From assembly GCF_001417735.1 (NCBI RefSeq), contig NZ_BBUZ01000028.1, forward strand, positions 124,001 through 188,000: a stretch of DNA of 64,000 bases, in the 5' to 3' direction. The stretch is from Streptomyces sp. NBRC 110028. Its GTDB lineage: Bacteria; Actinomycetota; Actinomycetes; Streptomycetales; Streptomycetaceae. Under the pieces are notes generated by a model. The model searched no databases and was not told where the DNA came from. It saw only the letters and a list, made by a program, of their open reading frames with translations. Positions 56,138 through 63,307 of the stretch are shown here, piece by piece (position 1 is the first letter of the stretch; the number at the start of each line of letters is the position of its first letter). Both the position numbers and the translations under genes were made by a program.

Positions 56138-57160
56138 GTGACGGGTGCGAATGCTGACACTTCGGGCACCATGCGGGCCTGGGTGGTTCGTACGCCGGGC
56201 CGGATCGAGCAGGCGGACCTGCCGATTCCGCGCCCGGCGGCCGACGAACTGCTGGTCCGGGTCCGGGCCTGCGGGGTGTGCCGTACCGATCTCCACATCC
56301 GCGACGGCGACCTGCCGCCGCACCGCACCCCCGTCGTCCCCGGGCACGAGGCCGTCGGCGAGGTGATCGCGGCGGGCGAGCGGGCCGCCGGGCCCGCGCC
56401 GGGCACCCGGGTGGGCGTCCCATGGCTGCGCCGCACCTGTGGCCGCTGCCGGTTCTGCGTGCGCGGCCACGAAAACCTGTGCCCCTCGTCCGTCTACACC
56501 GGCTGGGACGCGGACGGCGGCTACGCTCCGTACGTCACCGTACCGGCCGCGTACGCCTATGAGCTGCCCGCCGGGTACGCCGACGAGGAACTGGCCCCGC
56601 TGCTGTGCGCGGGCATCATCGGCTACCGCGCGCTGCGCCGCGCCGACCTCCCCGCGGGCGGACGGCTCGGCATCTACGGCTTCGGCGGCTCCGCGCACCT
56701 CACCGCGCAGGTCGCCATCGCGCGCGGCGCCGTCGTCCATGTGCTGACCCGCTCGGCCGCCTCCCGAGCCCTCGCCCTCGAACTCGGCGCCGCCTCCGCC
56801 CGGGGCGCCGACGAACGGCCGCCCGAACCGCTCGACGCCGCGATCCTCTTCGCCCCGGCGGGCGAGCTGGTGCCGGTGGCCCTGGAGGCGCTGGACGCGG
56901 GCGGCACGCTGAGCGTCGCCGGAATCCACCTCTCCGACATCCCCGCCCTGGTGTACGAGCGCCATCTGTTCCACGAGCGCACCCTGCGCAGCGTCACCGC
57001 CAATACCCGTGAGGACGGCCGCGAGTTCCTCACCGCGGCCGCCGCCCACCACATCCGCGCCACGGTCACCCCGTACCCCTTCGCCCGCGCCGACACCGCC
57101 CTGGACGACCTCGGGCATGACCGGGTGAACGGCGTCGCGGTGCTGACGGGCGCCGCCTGA
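56138..57160 (+). CDS. Zinc-dependent alcohol dehydrogenase
   Basis: A 340-residue medium-chain dehydrogenase. The catalytic zinc site is seen in CGVCRTDLHIRDGD and PGHEAVGEV; the structural zinc site has the four Cys of CGRCRFCVRGHENLC. The Rossmann fold (LGIYGFGGSAH) carries GFGGS in place of the common GxGGVG. GTG 56138 follows TACGTT and may be leaderless; ATG 56171 is an alternative. It is convergent with the ATP-grasp gene. The substrate is not evident. Confidence 0.9.
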   Translation: MTGANADTSGTMRAWVVRTPGRIEQADLPIPRPAADELLVRVRACGVCRTDLHIRDGDLPPHRTPVVPGHEAVGEVIAAGERAAGPAPGTRVGVPWLRRTCGRCRFCVRGHENLCPSSVYTGWDADGGYAPYVTVPAAYAYELPAGYADEELAPLLCAGIIGYRALRRADLPAGGRLGIYGFGGSAHLTAQVAIARGAVVHVLTRSAASRALALELGAASARGADERPPEPLDAAILFAPAGELVPVALEALDAGGTLSVAGIHLSDIPALVYERHLFHERTLRSVTANTREDGREFLTAAAAHHIRATVTPYPFARADTALDDLGHDRVNGVAVLTGAA

Positions 57161-57188
57161 GCGTGAGCGGGGCGGCTCCCGCTCACGC
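57161..57188. terminator. Bidirectional terminator
   Basis: A perfect 11-bp stem (GCGTGAGCGGG/CCCGCTCACGC) with a 6-base loop begins directly after the alcohol dehydrogenase stop and overlaps the stop codon of the convergent ATP-grasp gene. Confidence 0.82.
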
Positions 57189-58115
57189 GGGGCGGGGCGC
57201 GGCGAGCCAGGAGGCGATGGCGGCGGCGATCGGCTGGCCGGTCTCCAGCTCGATGAACCCGAACTGGCCGCCCTGATTGCACTCCAGAAACCACCAGGTG
57301 CCGTCCTCGTCCTCGGCGAAGTCGAAAGCTCCGTAGGCGAGACCGGCCAGGGTCATGTATTCCCGTACGGCCTGGTCGATCGGGTGGGGAACGTCCACCG
57401 CGTCCCATAAATGGCCATAGAAGCCATACCTCCCATCGACCTGTCCGGAAGCGGTGGTCTTCCGGGCGGCGAACATACGGCCGCCGACGCAGGTGAGCCG
57501 GATATCGGCCGTTTTGGGAATGTAGTGCTGAAGAAGTGTGGCACCTGCCGCGACGCCCGAGAAATCCGTGTCGGGGGCGATGCGGGTGGTGGGCAGCGCC
57601 ATTGGGGGATTGACCGGCGGGGGGCCCGAGACGGTCTTCACCACGATGTCCTGGAACTGCCCGGCGAACTCCTTGGCGGCGCGCGGATAGGTGGTGATGA
57701 GCGTCGGGGGAACGGCGAATCCGCTGCGGTGCGCGGTGCGCAACTGCCATGGTTTGGAGCGCGCCAACAGAGCGGCACTGGGATGGTTCATCCAGCGCGC
57801 CTCGGTGGAATACAGCATTCCGTACAGGGCCTGGCCGCACTCGGCGCTCAGCCACTCGGAAGGCTCGGGGGCGTGCGCCGCCGGTTGACCCGGGCGGCGC
57901 ACCCAGATGGACCGCAGGCTGTGCACGCTGACCAGGCGGCCGTCGGTCGACAGATAGCCGGTGAAGTCACCGTGCTCGAATTCGGTCGAGATCCCCGCCG
58001 TTCCGGGGAGGTCGGCGGGGTCGAAGCGGATCAGAGGGACATTCCGCTCCCGTAATTCGGCCACCACCAGGTCCGCTGTCACATCCTCCTGGCTGGTCAG
58101 GATGAGTACCGTCAT
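57183..58115 (-). CDS. tgmB: ATP-grasp ribosomal peptide maturase (graspetide synthetase)
   Basis: A 310-residue ATP-grasp ligase of the TgmB/MvdC-MvdD type, which forms ester or amide crosslinks between side chains of a ribosomal precursor. The N-terminal MTVLILTSQEDVTADLVVAEL and RFDPADLP are typical. The nucleotide and metal site shows IVVKTVSGP and FLECNQGGQFG (Glu278, Asn280). It follows the precursor gene by 25 bases. No methyltransferase gene adjoins. Confidence 0.92.
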   Translation of the reverse strand: MTVLILTSQEDVTADLVVAELRERNVPLIRFDPADLPGTAGISTEFEHGDFTGYLSTDGRLVSVHSLRSIWVRRPGQPAAHAPEPSEWLSAECGQALYGMLYSTEARWMNHPSAALLARSKPWQLRTAHRSGFAVPPTLITTYPRAAKEFAGQFQDIVVKTVSGPPPVNPPMALPTTRIAPDTDFSGVAAGATLLQHYIPKTADIRLTCVGGRMFAARKTTASGQVDGRYGFYGHLWDAVDVPHPIDQAVREYMTLAGLAYGAFDFAEDEDGTWWFLECNQGGQFGFIELETGQPIAAAIASWLAAPRPA

Positions 58116-58140
58116 CGACGTGGGAGGCAGGTGGGGTCGG

Positions 58141-58332
58141 TCAGTCGTCGAAGTGCGTCTTGGAGCCCGCGGTGGAGGTCGTCGTGCCGCATTCCAGAAG
58201 CACCCCCCGGTCGGAGATGGCGGGGCGTCCATCGGGCAGCACATTCAACTGCAGGGCCGCGTTGTACGAGTACGGAATGACAGCTGGTGATTGATCGGCC
58301 GGGACCGCATGGTTCAAGGCGAAGGGCTGCAT
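58141..58332 (-). CDS. tgmA: Putative ATP-grasp-modified RiPP precursor
   Basis: A 63-residue precursor. The leader has QPFALNHAVPAD and YSYNAALQLNVLPDGRPA, the conserved recognition part of the ATP-grasp RiPP family. The C-terminal core has Thr50-52, Ser53, Thr54, Ser57, Thr59 and Asp62-63 (TTTSTAGSKTHFDD). Hydroxyl donors before an acidic end suit ester crosslinks; Glu47 and Lys58 are further candidates. ATG 58332 follows AGAGGT. It is transcribed with tgmB. Confidence 0.88.
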   Translation of the reverse strand: MQPFALNHAVPADQSPAVIPYSYNAALQLNVLPDGRPAISDRGVLLECGTTTSTAGSKTHFDD

Positions 58333-58394
58333 GACTGACCTCTAATGCTCCACGGGATTCGCTTGATTCGAGATGGGCTTCACCAACACACAAC

Positions 58395-58404
58395 AGTACG
58401 TACT
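58395..58404. promoter_or_regulatory. Palindrome upstream of the RiPP operon
   Basis: AGTACGTACT is a perfect 10-base palindrome 63 bases upstream of tgmA, next to AT-rich AAATAG that could contribute a -10 element on the minus strand. A regulator site is plausible, but no regulator gene is adjacent. Confidence 0.4.
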
Positions 58405-58463
58405 AAATAGGTAGGAGTCTCGCTACGCGCTGTTATGTCAGATCTGTGACAGCATGAAGTACG

Positions 58464-58838
58464 TCACACCGTCTGCGCAATTCCATTACCGCCGGCCCGC
58501 TTCCGGGTCGCGGCCGACGGTGCGACGCCCCCGGCGCGAGCGCCGGTCACCTGCCGGAACCATGCCTCCACCTCCGCTTTCGCGGAGGGAGTGCGCCCCT
58601 CCGCGAACAGCCCGCCATGCCTCTCGCTCTTCAAGACGCCATTCCGGCCGTCCGGGTTGGCCGATAAGTTCGCCTCGATCTTCCCGGCCGCCGGGGCGCA
58701 CGTCGGCGCCGGTGTGAGCTGGGTCTCTCGCGCCTCGCCCCGCGCCGGCCCGCCGGGCCGCGCCGGGCCGGCGGCCGGTGCCGGAGGCGCTGTGGGGTCG
58801 TCGGCACCGAATCGACCAGGCAGTCGTTTGAACACCAT
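58464..58838 (-). CDS. Hypothetical protein with a TTA codon, upstream of the RiPP operon
   Basis: A 124-codon frame from ATG 58838, 11 bases after AAGGAG (GTG 58850 is possible but touches that site). It begins VFKRLPGRFGADD, then a Pro/Ala/Gly-rich middle, KIEANLSANPDGRNG and EVEAWFRQVTGARAG. Third positions are mainly G/C. Leu at 58665-58667 is TTA, the rare codon read by bldA tRNA. I recognise no domain. It reads in the tgmA direction with a 131-base gap, so it may be unrelated or an accessory gene. Confidence 0.42.
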   Translation of the reverse strand: MVFKRLPGRFGADDPTAPPAPAAGPARPGGPARGEARETQLTPAPTCAPAAGKIEANLSANPDGRNGVLKSERHGGLFAEGRTPSAKAEVEAWFRQVTGARAGGVAPSAATRKRAGGNGIAQTV

Positions 58839-58850
58839 CGCGGCGTTCAC

Positions 58851-59185
58851 TCCTTCTCTGTGTGCCGTTCACTGTTCTCGCCGGACCGAACGCTCCGGCC
58901 GGGTGAAGCAACTCCCATGCCCACGTCATGGGGGGATCAATCCGGCCATATGGCCGGATGTCGCCCGCACTTCCCCGAGGCCCTTGCCAGGGAGGGGGTG
59001 CGGGTGACCGGCCGGGAACCTTCGATCGCGCTTTGCCGTTTCTTTACCGACAGTCCCTCGAGTCATGAAGGAGTCGCGGTCGCCGCGATGGACGAGCCTC
59101 CAAGTACCCCCCTCCCCCTTCCCGACGCGCACGCGCCGGATTTCGCCCACGAGTGGTCCGTCGAGCGCGCGGGAAGGGGCCCGGC
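58851..59185. other. Intergenic region with a 20-bp palindrome
   Basis: A 335-base stretch without a convincing gene. It holds the perfect palindrome ATCCGGCCATATGGCCGGAT at 58940-58959. On its right edge is the promoter/leader of the CNNM-type gene, whose ribosome binding site GGGAAGGGG is at 59171-59179. Confidence 0.6.
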
Positions 59186-60520
59186 ATGCTGACCGAAGCG
59201 CTGCTGGTTCTGCTGGCCCTGGCGCTGACCCTCGCCTGCGCGGTCTTCGTCGCCGCGGAGTTCTCACTGACCACGGTCGAGCGCGGTGAGCTGGAGCGCG
59301 CCGCCGCACAGGGTGAGCGGGGCGCCGGAAGCGCGCTCAAGGCCGCCCGGAGGCTGACGTTCCAGCTGTCCGGCGCCCAGCTGGGCATCACTGTGACCTC
59401 GCTGGTGATCGGCATGCTCGCCGAGCCCTCACTGGCCGCCCTGCTGCGGGGCCCGCTGCGCGCCGCGGGGCTGGGTTCCGCCGCCCCGTCCGTGGCCTCC
59501 GTGCTGGGCGTGGCGATGTCGACCGTCGTCCTGATGGTGATCGGCGAGCTGGTCCCCAAGAACTGGGCGATCTCCCGGCCGCTGGCCGTGGCCAAGGTGG
59601 TCGCGGGCCCCCAGCGCGGCTTCACCGCCGCCTTCGCGCCGCTGATCCACCACCTCAACAACACCGCGAACCGCCTGGTGCGCCGCGCCGGCCTGGAGCC
59701 CGCCGAGGAGCTGGCCTCGGCCCGTACCCCGGACGAACTGGTGGCGCTGGCCCGCCATTCCGCCGCCGAGGGCGCGCTGGAGCCCGACTCGGCCGAGCTG
59801 TTCGTCCGTACGCTCCACCTGAGCGAGCTGACCGCGGAGAACGTGATGACCCCGCGGGTGGACGTCCAGGCGCTGGAGGCGCACGCGACCGCCGTCGACG
59901 CCGCCAACCTCACCCTGGCCACCGGCCTGTCCCGGTTCCCCGTCTACCGCGACACCCTGGACGAGGTGGTCGGCACCGTGCACATCCGCGACGTCCTCGC
60001 GCTGGACGCCGCCCGCCGGGCCACCACCCCGGTCACCGAGCTGGCCACCGCGCCGCTGCTGGTCCCCGACAGCCTCCCGGTGGACCGGCTGCTGGACCGG
60101 CTGCGCGGCGCGCACACCATGGCCGTCGTCATCGACGAGTACGGCGGCACCGCCGGTGTCGCCACCCTGGAGGACATCGTCGAGGAGGTCGTCGGCGACG
60201 TACGCGACGAACACGACCCCGACGAGTCCCCCGCCCTGGTGCCCGCCGGCCCCGGCGTCTGGGAGGCGGACGGCGCCGTACGGCTGGACGAGCTGTCCGC
60301 CATCGCCCTCACCGTGCCCGAGGGCCCCTACGAGACCGTCGCGGGCCTGATGGCCACCGCCCTGAAGCGCATCCCCCGGGCGGGCGACGGCATCGAGACC
60401 GACGGCTGGCAGCTCACCGTGCTCAAGGTGGACCACCACCGAGCCGACCGCGTACGGATCACCGCCCCGGCCTCCGCCGAAGCGGCGACCTCCGCCGGCA
60501 GGGGGAAGGACGCCCGATGA
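59186..60520 (+). CDS. CNNM/HlyC-type membrane protein (hemolysin family)
   Basis: A 444-residue protein: an N-terminal DUF21 domain with three to four membrane helices (AEFSLTTVERGELE, GITVTSLVIGMLAEP, VIGELVPKNWAI), two CBS domains (ENVMTPRVDV, FPVYRDTLDEVVGTVHIRD, IDEYGGTAGVATLEDIVEEVVGD) and a C-terminal CorC/HlyC domain. Related proteins take part in magnesium or cobalt transport rather than hemolysis. ATG 59186 follows a good ribosome binding site. It overlaps the next paralogue by 4 bases. Confidence 0.92.
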   Translation: MLTEALLVLLALALTLACAVFVAAEFSLTTVERGELERAAAQGERGAGSALKAARRLTFQLSGAQLGITVTSLVIGMLAEPSLAALLRGPLRAAGLGSAAPSVASVLGVAMSTVVLMVIGELVPKNWAISRPLAVAKVVAGPQRGFTAAFAPLIHHLNNTANRLVRRAGLEPAEELASARTPDELVALARHSAAEGALEPDSAELFVRTLHLSELTAENVMTPRVDVQALEAHATAVDAANLTLATGLSRFPVYRDTLDEVVGTVHIRDVLALDAARRATTPVTELATAPLLVPDSLPVDRLLDRLRGAHTMAVVIDEYGGTAGVATLEDIVEEVVGDVRDEHDPDESPALVPAGPGVWEADGAVRLDELSAIALTVPEGPYETVAGLMATALKRIPRAGDGIETDGWQLTVLKVDHHRADRVRITAPASAEAATSAGRGKDAR

Positions 60521-61584
60521 CCCTGCTGCAATTGGCCATCGGCGCCCTCACCCTGCTCACCAACGCCTTCTTCGTCGGCGGCGAGTTCGCCCTGATCTCC
60601 GTGCGCCGCAGCCAGATCGAACCCCGCGCCCAGGAGGGCGGGAAGCGCGCCCGCACCGTGCTGTGGGCGCTGGAGCACCTGTCCGCCCTGCTGGCCACCG
60701 CCCAGCTGGGCATCACCATCTCCTCGCTGGTCCTCGGCGCGGTCGCCGAACCGGCCATCGCCCATCTGCTGGAGCCGGTGTTCGCGGCGGCCCGCGTCCC
60801 CGAGGCCCTGGTGCACCCGATCGCCTTCGTCCTCGCCCTGACGGCGGCCACCTATCTGCACATGCTCATCGGCGAGATGGTCCCCAAGAACATCGCGCTC
60901 GCCGCCCCGGAGCGCACCGCGCTGCTGCTCGGCCCGCCCCTGGTGGCCCTCACCCGCGCACTGCGCCCGGTCGTCTTCGGCATCAACGCCTTCGCCAACG
61001 GGCTGCTGCGGCTGCTGAAGGTCGAGCCCAAGGACGAGGTCGAATCGGTCTACACCGACGCCGAACTCATCCGGCTGGTACGGGACTCCAGCGACGCGGG
61101 CCTCCTCGACGCCTCCGGCAGCGAGCGGCTGCGCGACGCCCTGGAGCTGGGCACCCGGCGGGCGGGCGACATCCTGGTCCCGCTCGGTGAGATGGTCACC
61201 GTCGACCACCGGGTCACCCCCGGCGCGCTGGAGCGCGCCGCGGCCGCCTCCGGTTTCTCCCGGCTGCCGGTCACCGGCCCCAACAGCACGGTCCTGGGGT
61301 ACCTCCACATCAAGGACACCCTCGGCGTGACCGACCGCGACCGGCCCTTCCCCCGCGGCGCCCTGCACACCGTCACCCGCGTGCCGGCCGACACCCCGCT
61401 GGACGACACGCTGACGGCGATGCGCGCCGCCGGTACCCACCTGGCCGCGGTGACCGGCGACGACGGCTCGGTGCTCGGCTTCGTGACCATGACGGACGTG
61501 CTGGAGGAGCTGGTGGGGGAGGCGGCGTCGGACGCCGCCCGACCGGCCCGGCGGGGCCTTGAGCCCCGCTCGTCTCCGGCCTGA
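60517..61584 (+). CDS. CNNM/HlyC-type membrane protein (second copy)
   Basis: A 355-residue paralogue of the preceding gene, with DUF21 helices (GEFALISVRRSQIEP, GITISSLVLGAVAEP, LIGEMVPKNIALA) and two CBS domains (LGYLHIKDTLG, VLGFVTMTDVLEELVGE). It lacks the C-terminal CorC/HlyC domain seen in its neighbour. ATG 60517 overlaps the previous stop as ATGA. The pair may form a heteromeric transporter. Confidence 0.92.
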   Translation: MTLLQLAIGALTLLTNAFFVGGEFALISVRRSQIEPRAQEGGKRARTVLWALEHLSALLATAQLGITISSLVLGAVAEPAIAHLLEPVFAAARVPEALVHPIAFVLALTAATYLHMLIGEMVPKNIALAAPERTALLLGPPLVALTRALRPVVFGINAFANGLLRLLKVEPKDEVESVYTDAELIRLVRDSSDAGLLDASGSERLRDALELGTRRAGDILVPLGEMVTVDHRVTPGALERAAAASGFSRLPVTGPNSTVLGYLHIKDTLGVTDRDRPFPRGALHTVTRVPADTPLDDTLTAMRAAGTHLAAVTGDDGSVLGFVTMTDVLEELVGEAASDAARPARRGLEPRSSPA

Positions 61585-61589
61585 GGCCA

Positions 61590-61620
61590 CCTGGGGCGCC
61601 GCCATCGGCGGCGCCCCAGG
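61590..61620 (+). terminator. Strong terminator after the CNNM pair
   Basis: A perfect 14-bp stem (CCTGGGGCGCCGCC/GGCGGCGCCCCAGG) with a 3-base loop ATC, 6 bases after the stop. Confidence 0.87.
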
Positions 61621-61636
61621 CGCCGGCCGTAGGGAT

Positions 61637-61915
61637 TCAGCCGTCGGTGACCCGCGGGCCGGGCTTGAAGGGTGTACGGGCCTTCGGGCTGGATTTTCCG
61701 GATCTCGGCCACATCCGCCGCTGCCATCGAGCGCGAACCTCGGCCGACCGTTCTACGGCATCGATGCCTCGGAAGTACGGGTCTGCGGCGGTCACGAGTT
61801 CGGCGCGGGCGGCATCCACCAGGGCACGGCCCTGGTCGGGAAGGGTGTTCCTGTTGTCCTCGGCTTCCTTGGTCCAGTCGGCCTGCCAGGGCGGTCCCAT
61901 GAAGTCGTGCGTCAC
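61637..61915 (-). CDS. Small hypothetical protein
   Basis: A 92-residue protein read from GTG 61915, overlapping the upstream stop as GTGA. DQGRALVDAARAELVTAADPYFRGIDAVER is helical; the C terminus is basic (PRSGKSSPKARTPFKPGP). I recognise no family. The overlap makes it a likely partner of the DUF6247-type gene, in the style of a toxin-antitoxin or regulatory pair, but nothing in it proves that. Confidence 0.6.
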   Translation of the reverse strand: MTHDFMGPPWQADWTKEAEDNRNTLPDQGRALVDAARAELVTAADPYFRGIDAVERSAEVRARWQRRMWPRSGKSSPKARTPFKPGPRVTDG

Positions 61916-62259
61916 TGGCCGGGTTCGGCCTTCGCCGCTGCCCGGCGGATGCGCCCGGCTTCCTCGATCATCGACTTGGCGCGAGCGTAGTCGCGCTCCT
62001 GGGCGGCCTCGTCCTCCAGGCGGTGGACTCTGGCTTCGAGTTCGGGATTACGGGCGAGGGCGTACTCGCCCCACCAGCGGGCCATGAAGGCGGGGACGGG
62101 AGCAAGGTCGTAGGCATCGGCGATGTCGCGGCGCCAGTGCCGGTCGAAGTCCACAAGGAGTTGCGGCGCGTGCTGGGCGATGGCGGCGCGCAGAGACTTC
62201 GGAGTCCGCTCGGGCATGGGCGGGACGGCTGTCCCGCACTCGAAGGATGCGGTGGTCAT
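61912..62259 (-). CDS. DUF6247-like protein
   Basis: A 115-residue protein with PMPERTPKSLRAAIAQHAPQ, LVDFDRHWRRDIADAYDLAPVPAFMARWWGEYALARNPEL and a C-terminal coiled-coil-like helix rich in Arg/Glu/Ala. I recognise the actinobacterial DUF6247 pattern; its function is unknown. It overlaps the next small gene by 4 bases, and such proteins often occur as the first member of a two-gene pair. Confidence 0.65.
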   Translation of the reverse strand: MTTASFECGTAVPPMPERTPKSLRAAIAQHAPQLLVDFDRHWRRDIADAYDLAPVPAFMARWWGEYALARNPELEARVHRLEDEAAQERDYARAKSMIEEAGRIRRAAAKAEPGQ

Positions 62260-62288
62260 GAGCGTGGGGATTCCCTTCGGCTCACCGG

Positions 62289-62618
62289 TCAGGTGGCGGT
62301 GTGGACTGAGGACGGCACGGCGGTTGCGGATTCGGATGGCTGTTGCGCCCTTCCGGTCCGGCTCCCGCGGACCACGGTGCGGATCTTGGCGACACGGTCG
62401 CGTTTGACGCCGAGAAGGCGTGCGACATGTTCGACGCGGCCGTAGGGGATCGGGCTGCCGGGCGTCCTGGTGGTGGCGGCGTACACGAGTTCGGCGAGCT
62501 TTCTCCGCTCGTTGCGCATGTCGTCCTCCAACCGTCGGACCACCTGCTGCTGGCGGGCGATGGCCGTCAGCGCCGATGTCTTCAGGTCGCGTTCGTATCG
62601 CAGGTCCTCAGCACTCAC
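62289..62618 (-). CDS. Small hypothetical protein with coiled coil and HTH-like segment
   Basis: A 109-residue protein starting at GTG 62618. Residues 5-45 form a charged helix (ALTAIARQQQVVRRLEDDMR). A following GRVEHVARLLGVKRDRVAKIR segment looks like a helix-turn-helix for binding DNA. The Ser/Ala-rich tail is disordered. It is 29 bases upstream of the DUF6247-like gene and could be the regulator of that unit. Confidence 0.6.
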   Translation of the reverse strand: MSAEDLRYERDLKTSALTAIARQQQVVRRLEDDMRNERRKLAELVYAATTRTPGSPIPYGRVEHVARLLGVKRDRVAKIRTVVRGSRTGRAQQPSESATAVPSSVHTAT

Positions 62619-62821
62619 GTGCCTGACAATGGCACACGGGCATCACCCCCAACAATCGATCCCTCGAGAATGCACTCTTGCGAACGCTGTCCCGCGCGCG
62701 GTGGCTGGGTGAGCGCCACCCCGCTGCTCGGGCGAACGAACGTGTCCGGGCTCTCCGCGGATCTTGGGTCGTGGGCGGTCAAAGCGCTTGACCCATGAGC
62801 GGTGTGCTTCCGGACACATAA

Positions 62822-62852
62822 GAGCCTCACCGGCGTTTTCGCAGGTGAGGCT
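62822..62852 (-). terminator. Terminator of the tRNA gene
   Basis: AGCCTCACC pairs with GGTGAGGCT around a 12-base loop. It lies 9 bases past the tRNA 3' end on the minus strand. Confidence 0.75.
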
Positions 62853-62860
62853 GGCGTATG

Positions 62861-62933
62861 CGCCCCCGGCAGGACTCGAACCTGCGGCCAAGCGCTTAGA
62901 AGGCGCCTGCTCTATCCACTGAGCTACGGGGGC
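62861..62933 (-). tRNA. tRNA-Arg (anticodon TCT)
   Basis: A 73-base cloverleaf on the minus strand. Acceptor GCCCCCG pairs with CGGGGGC, discriminator G; D stem GCTC/GAGC; anticodon stem GGCGC/GCGCT; loop CTTCTAA with TCT at 62898-62900; T stem GCAGG/CCTGC with TTCGAGT loop. CCA is not encoded. It reads AGA, a rare codon in this GC-rich genome. Confidence 0.96.
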
Positions 62934-63307
62934 CGGTGGTGGGCCTGGAACTGCTGAGCCCCCGGGTGCCGACGGGCCCGCGGTGCGGCCGTGGTGCCGG
63001 TGGCCGGGCGCGGCGGATCCGTGACCTTGCCGGGGACAAGGATAGGGCTCCCTGCGCCTCGCCCCGGTTGCTTCACCTCCGTGGCACGTTGTGGAGGTTC
63101 GGTGAAGCGGTCCGATAATCGCAGGCAGGTACGAAACTCGCATCGTTTTTCACGCCTCAAACGGCGGGTGTTGTCTACTCGTTATGCCTGAGGCTCGTCT
63201 GTCACGTCTGCCTCGTGTCCGATCTGGGGTGATCCGGGTGGGTCTCTTTGACGCACACGAATGACCATACGCTTCAAAAAGACATCAAAACCGGGCATTC
63301 TTCGCAT
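62934..63307. other. Intergenic region before the GTPase gene
   Basis: No convincing gene. An inverted repeat with 8-base arms (GCTTCACC at 63070-63077 and GGTGAAGC at 63101-63108) lies mid-way. The sequence becomes less GC-rich toward 63260-63300, consistent with promoter sequence for the rightward gene. Confidence 0.5.

Noticed and set aside
58454..58717. An 87-codon plus-strand frame right of the graspetide operon
   Set aside because: Arg/Pro/Ser-rich shadow without family features or a proper ribosome binding site; the opposite frame from 58838 is the better candidate.
61560..63247. Attachment-site duplication around tRNA-Arg
   Set aside because: No second copy of the tRNA 3' end sequence was found in this interval, and there is no integrase or excisionase gene next to it.
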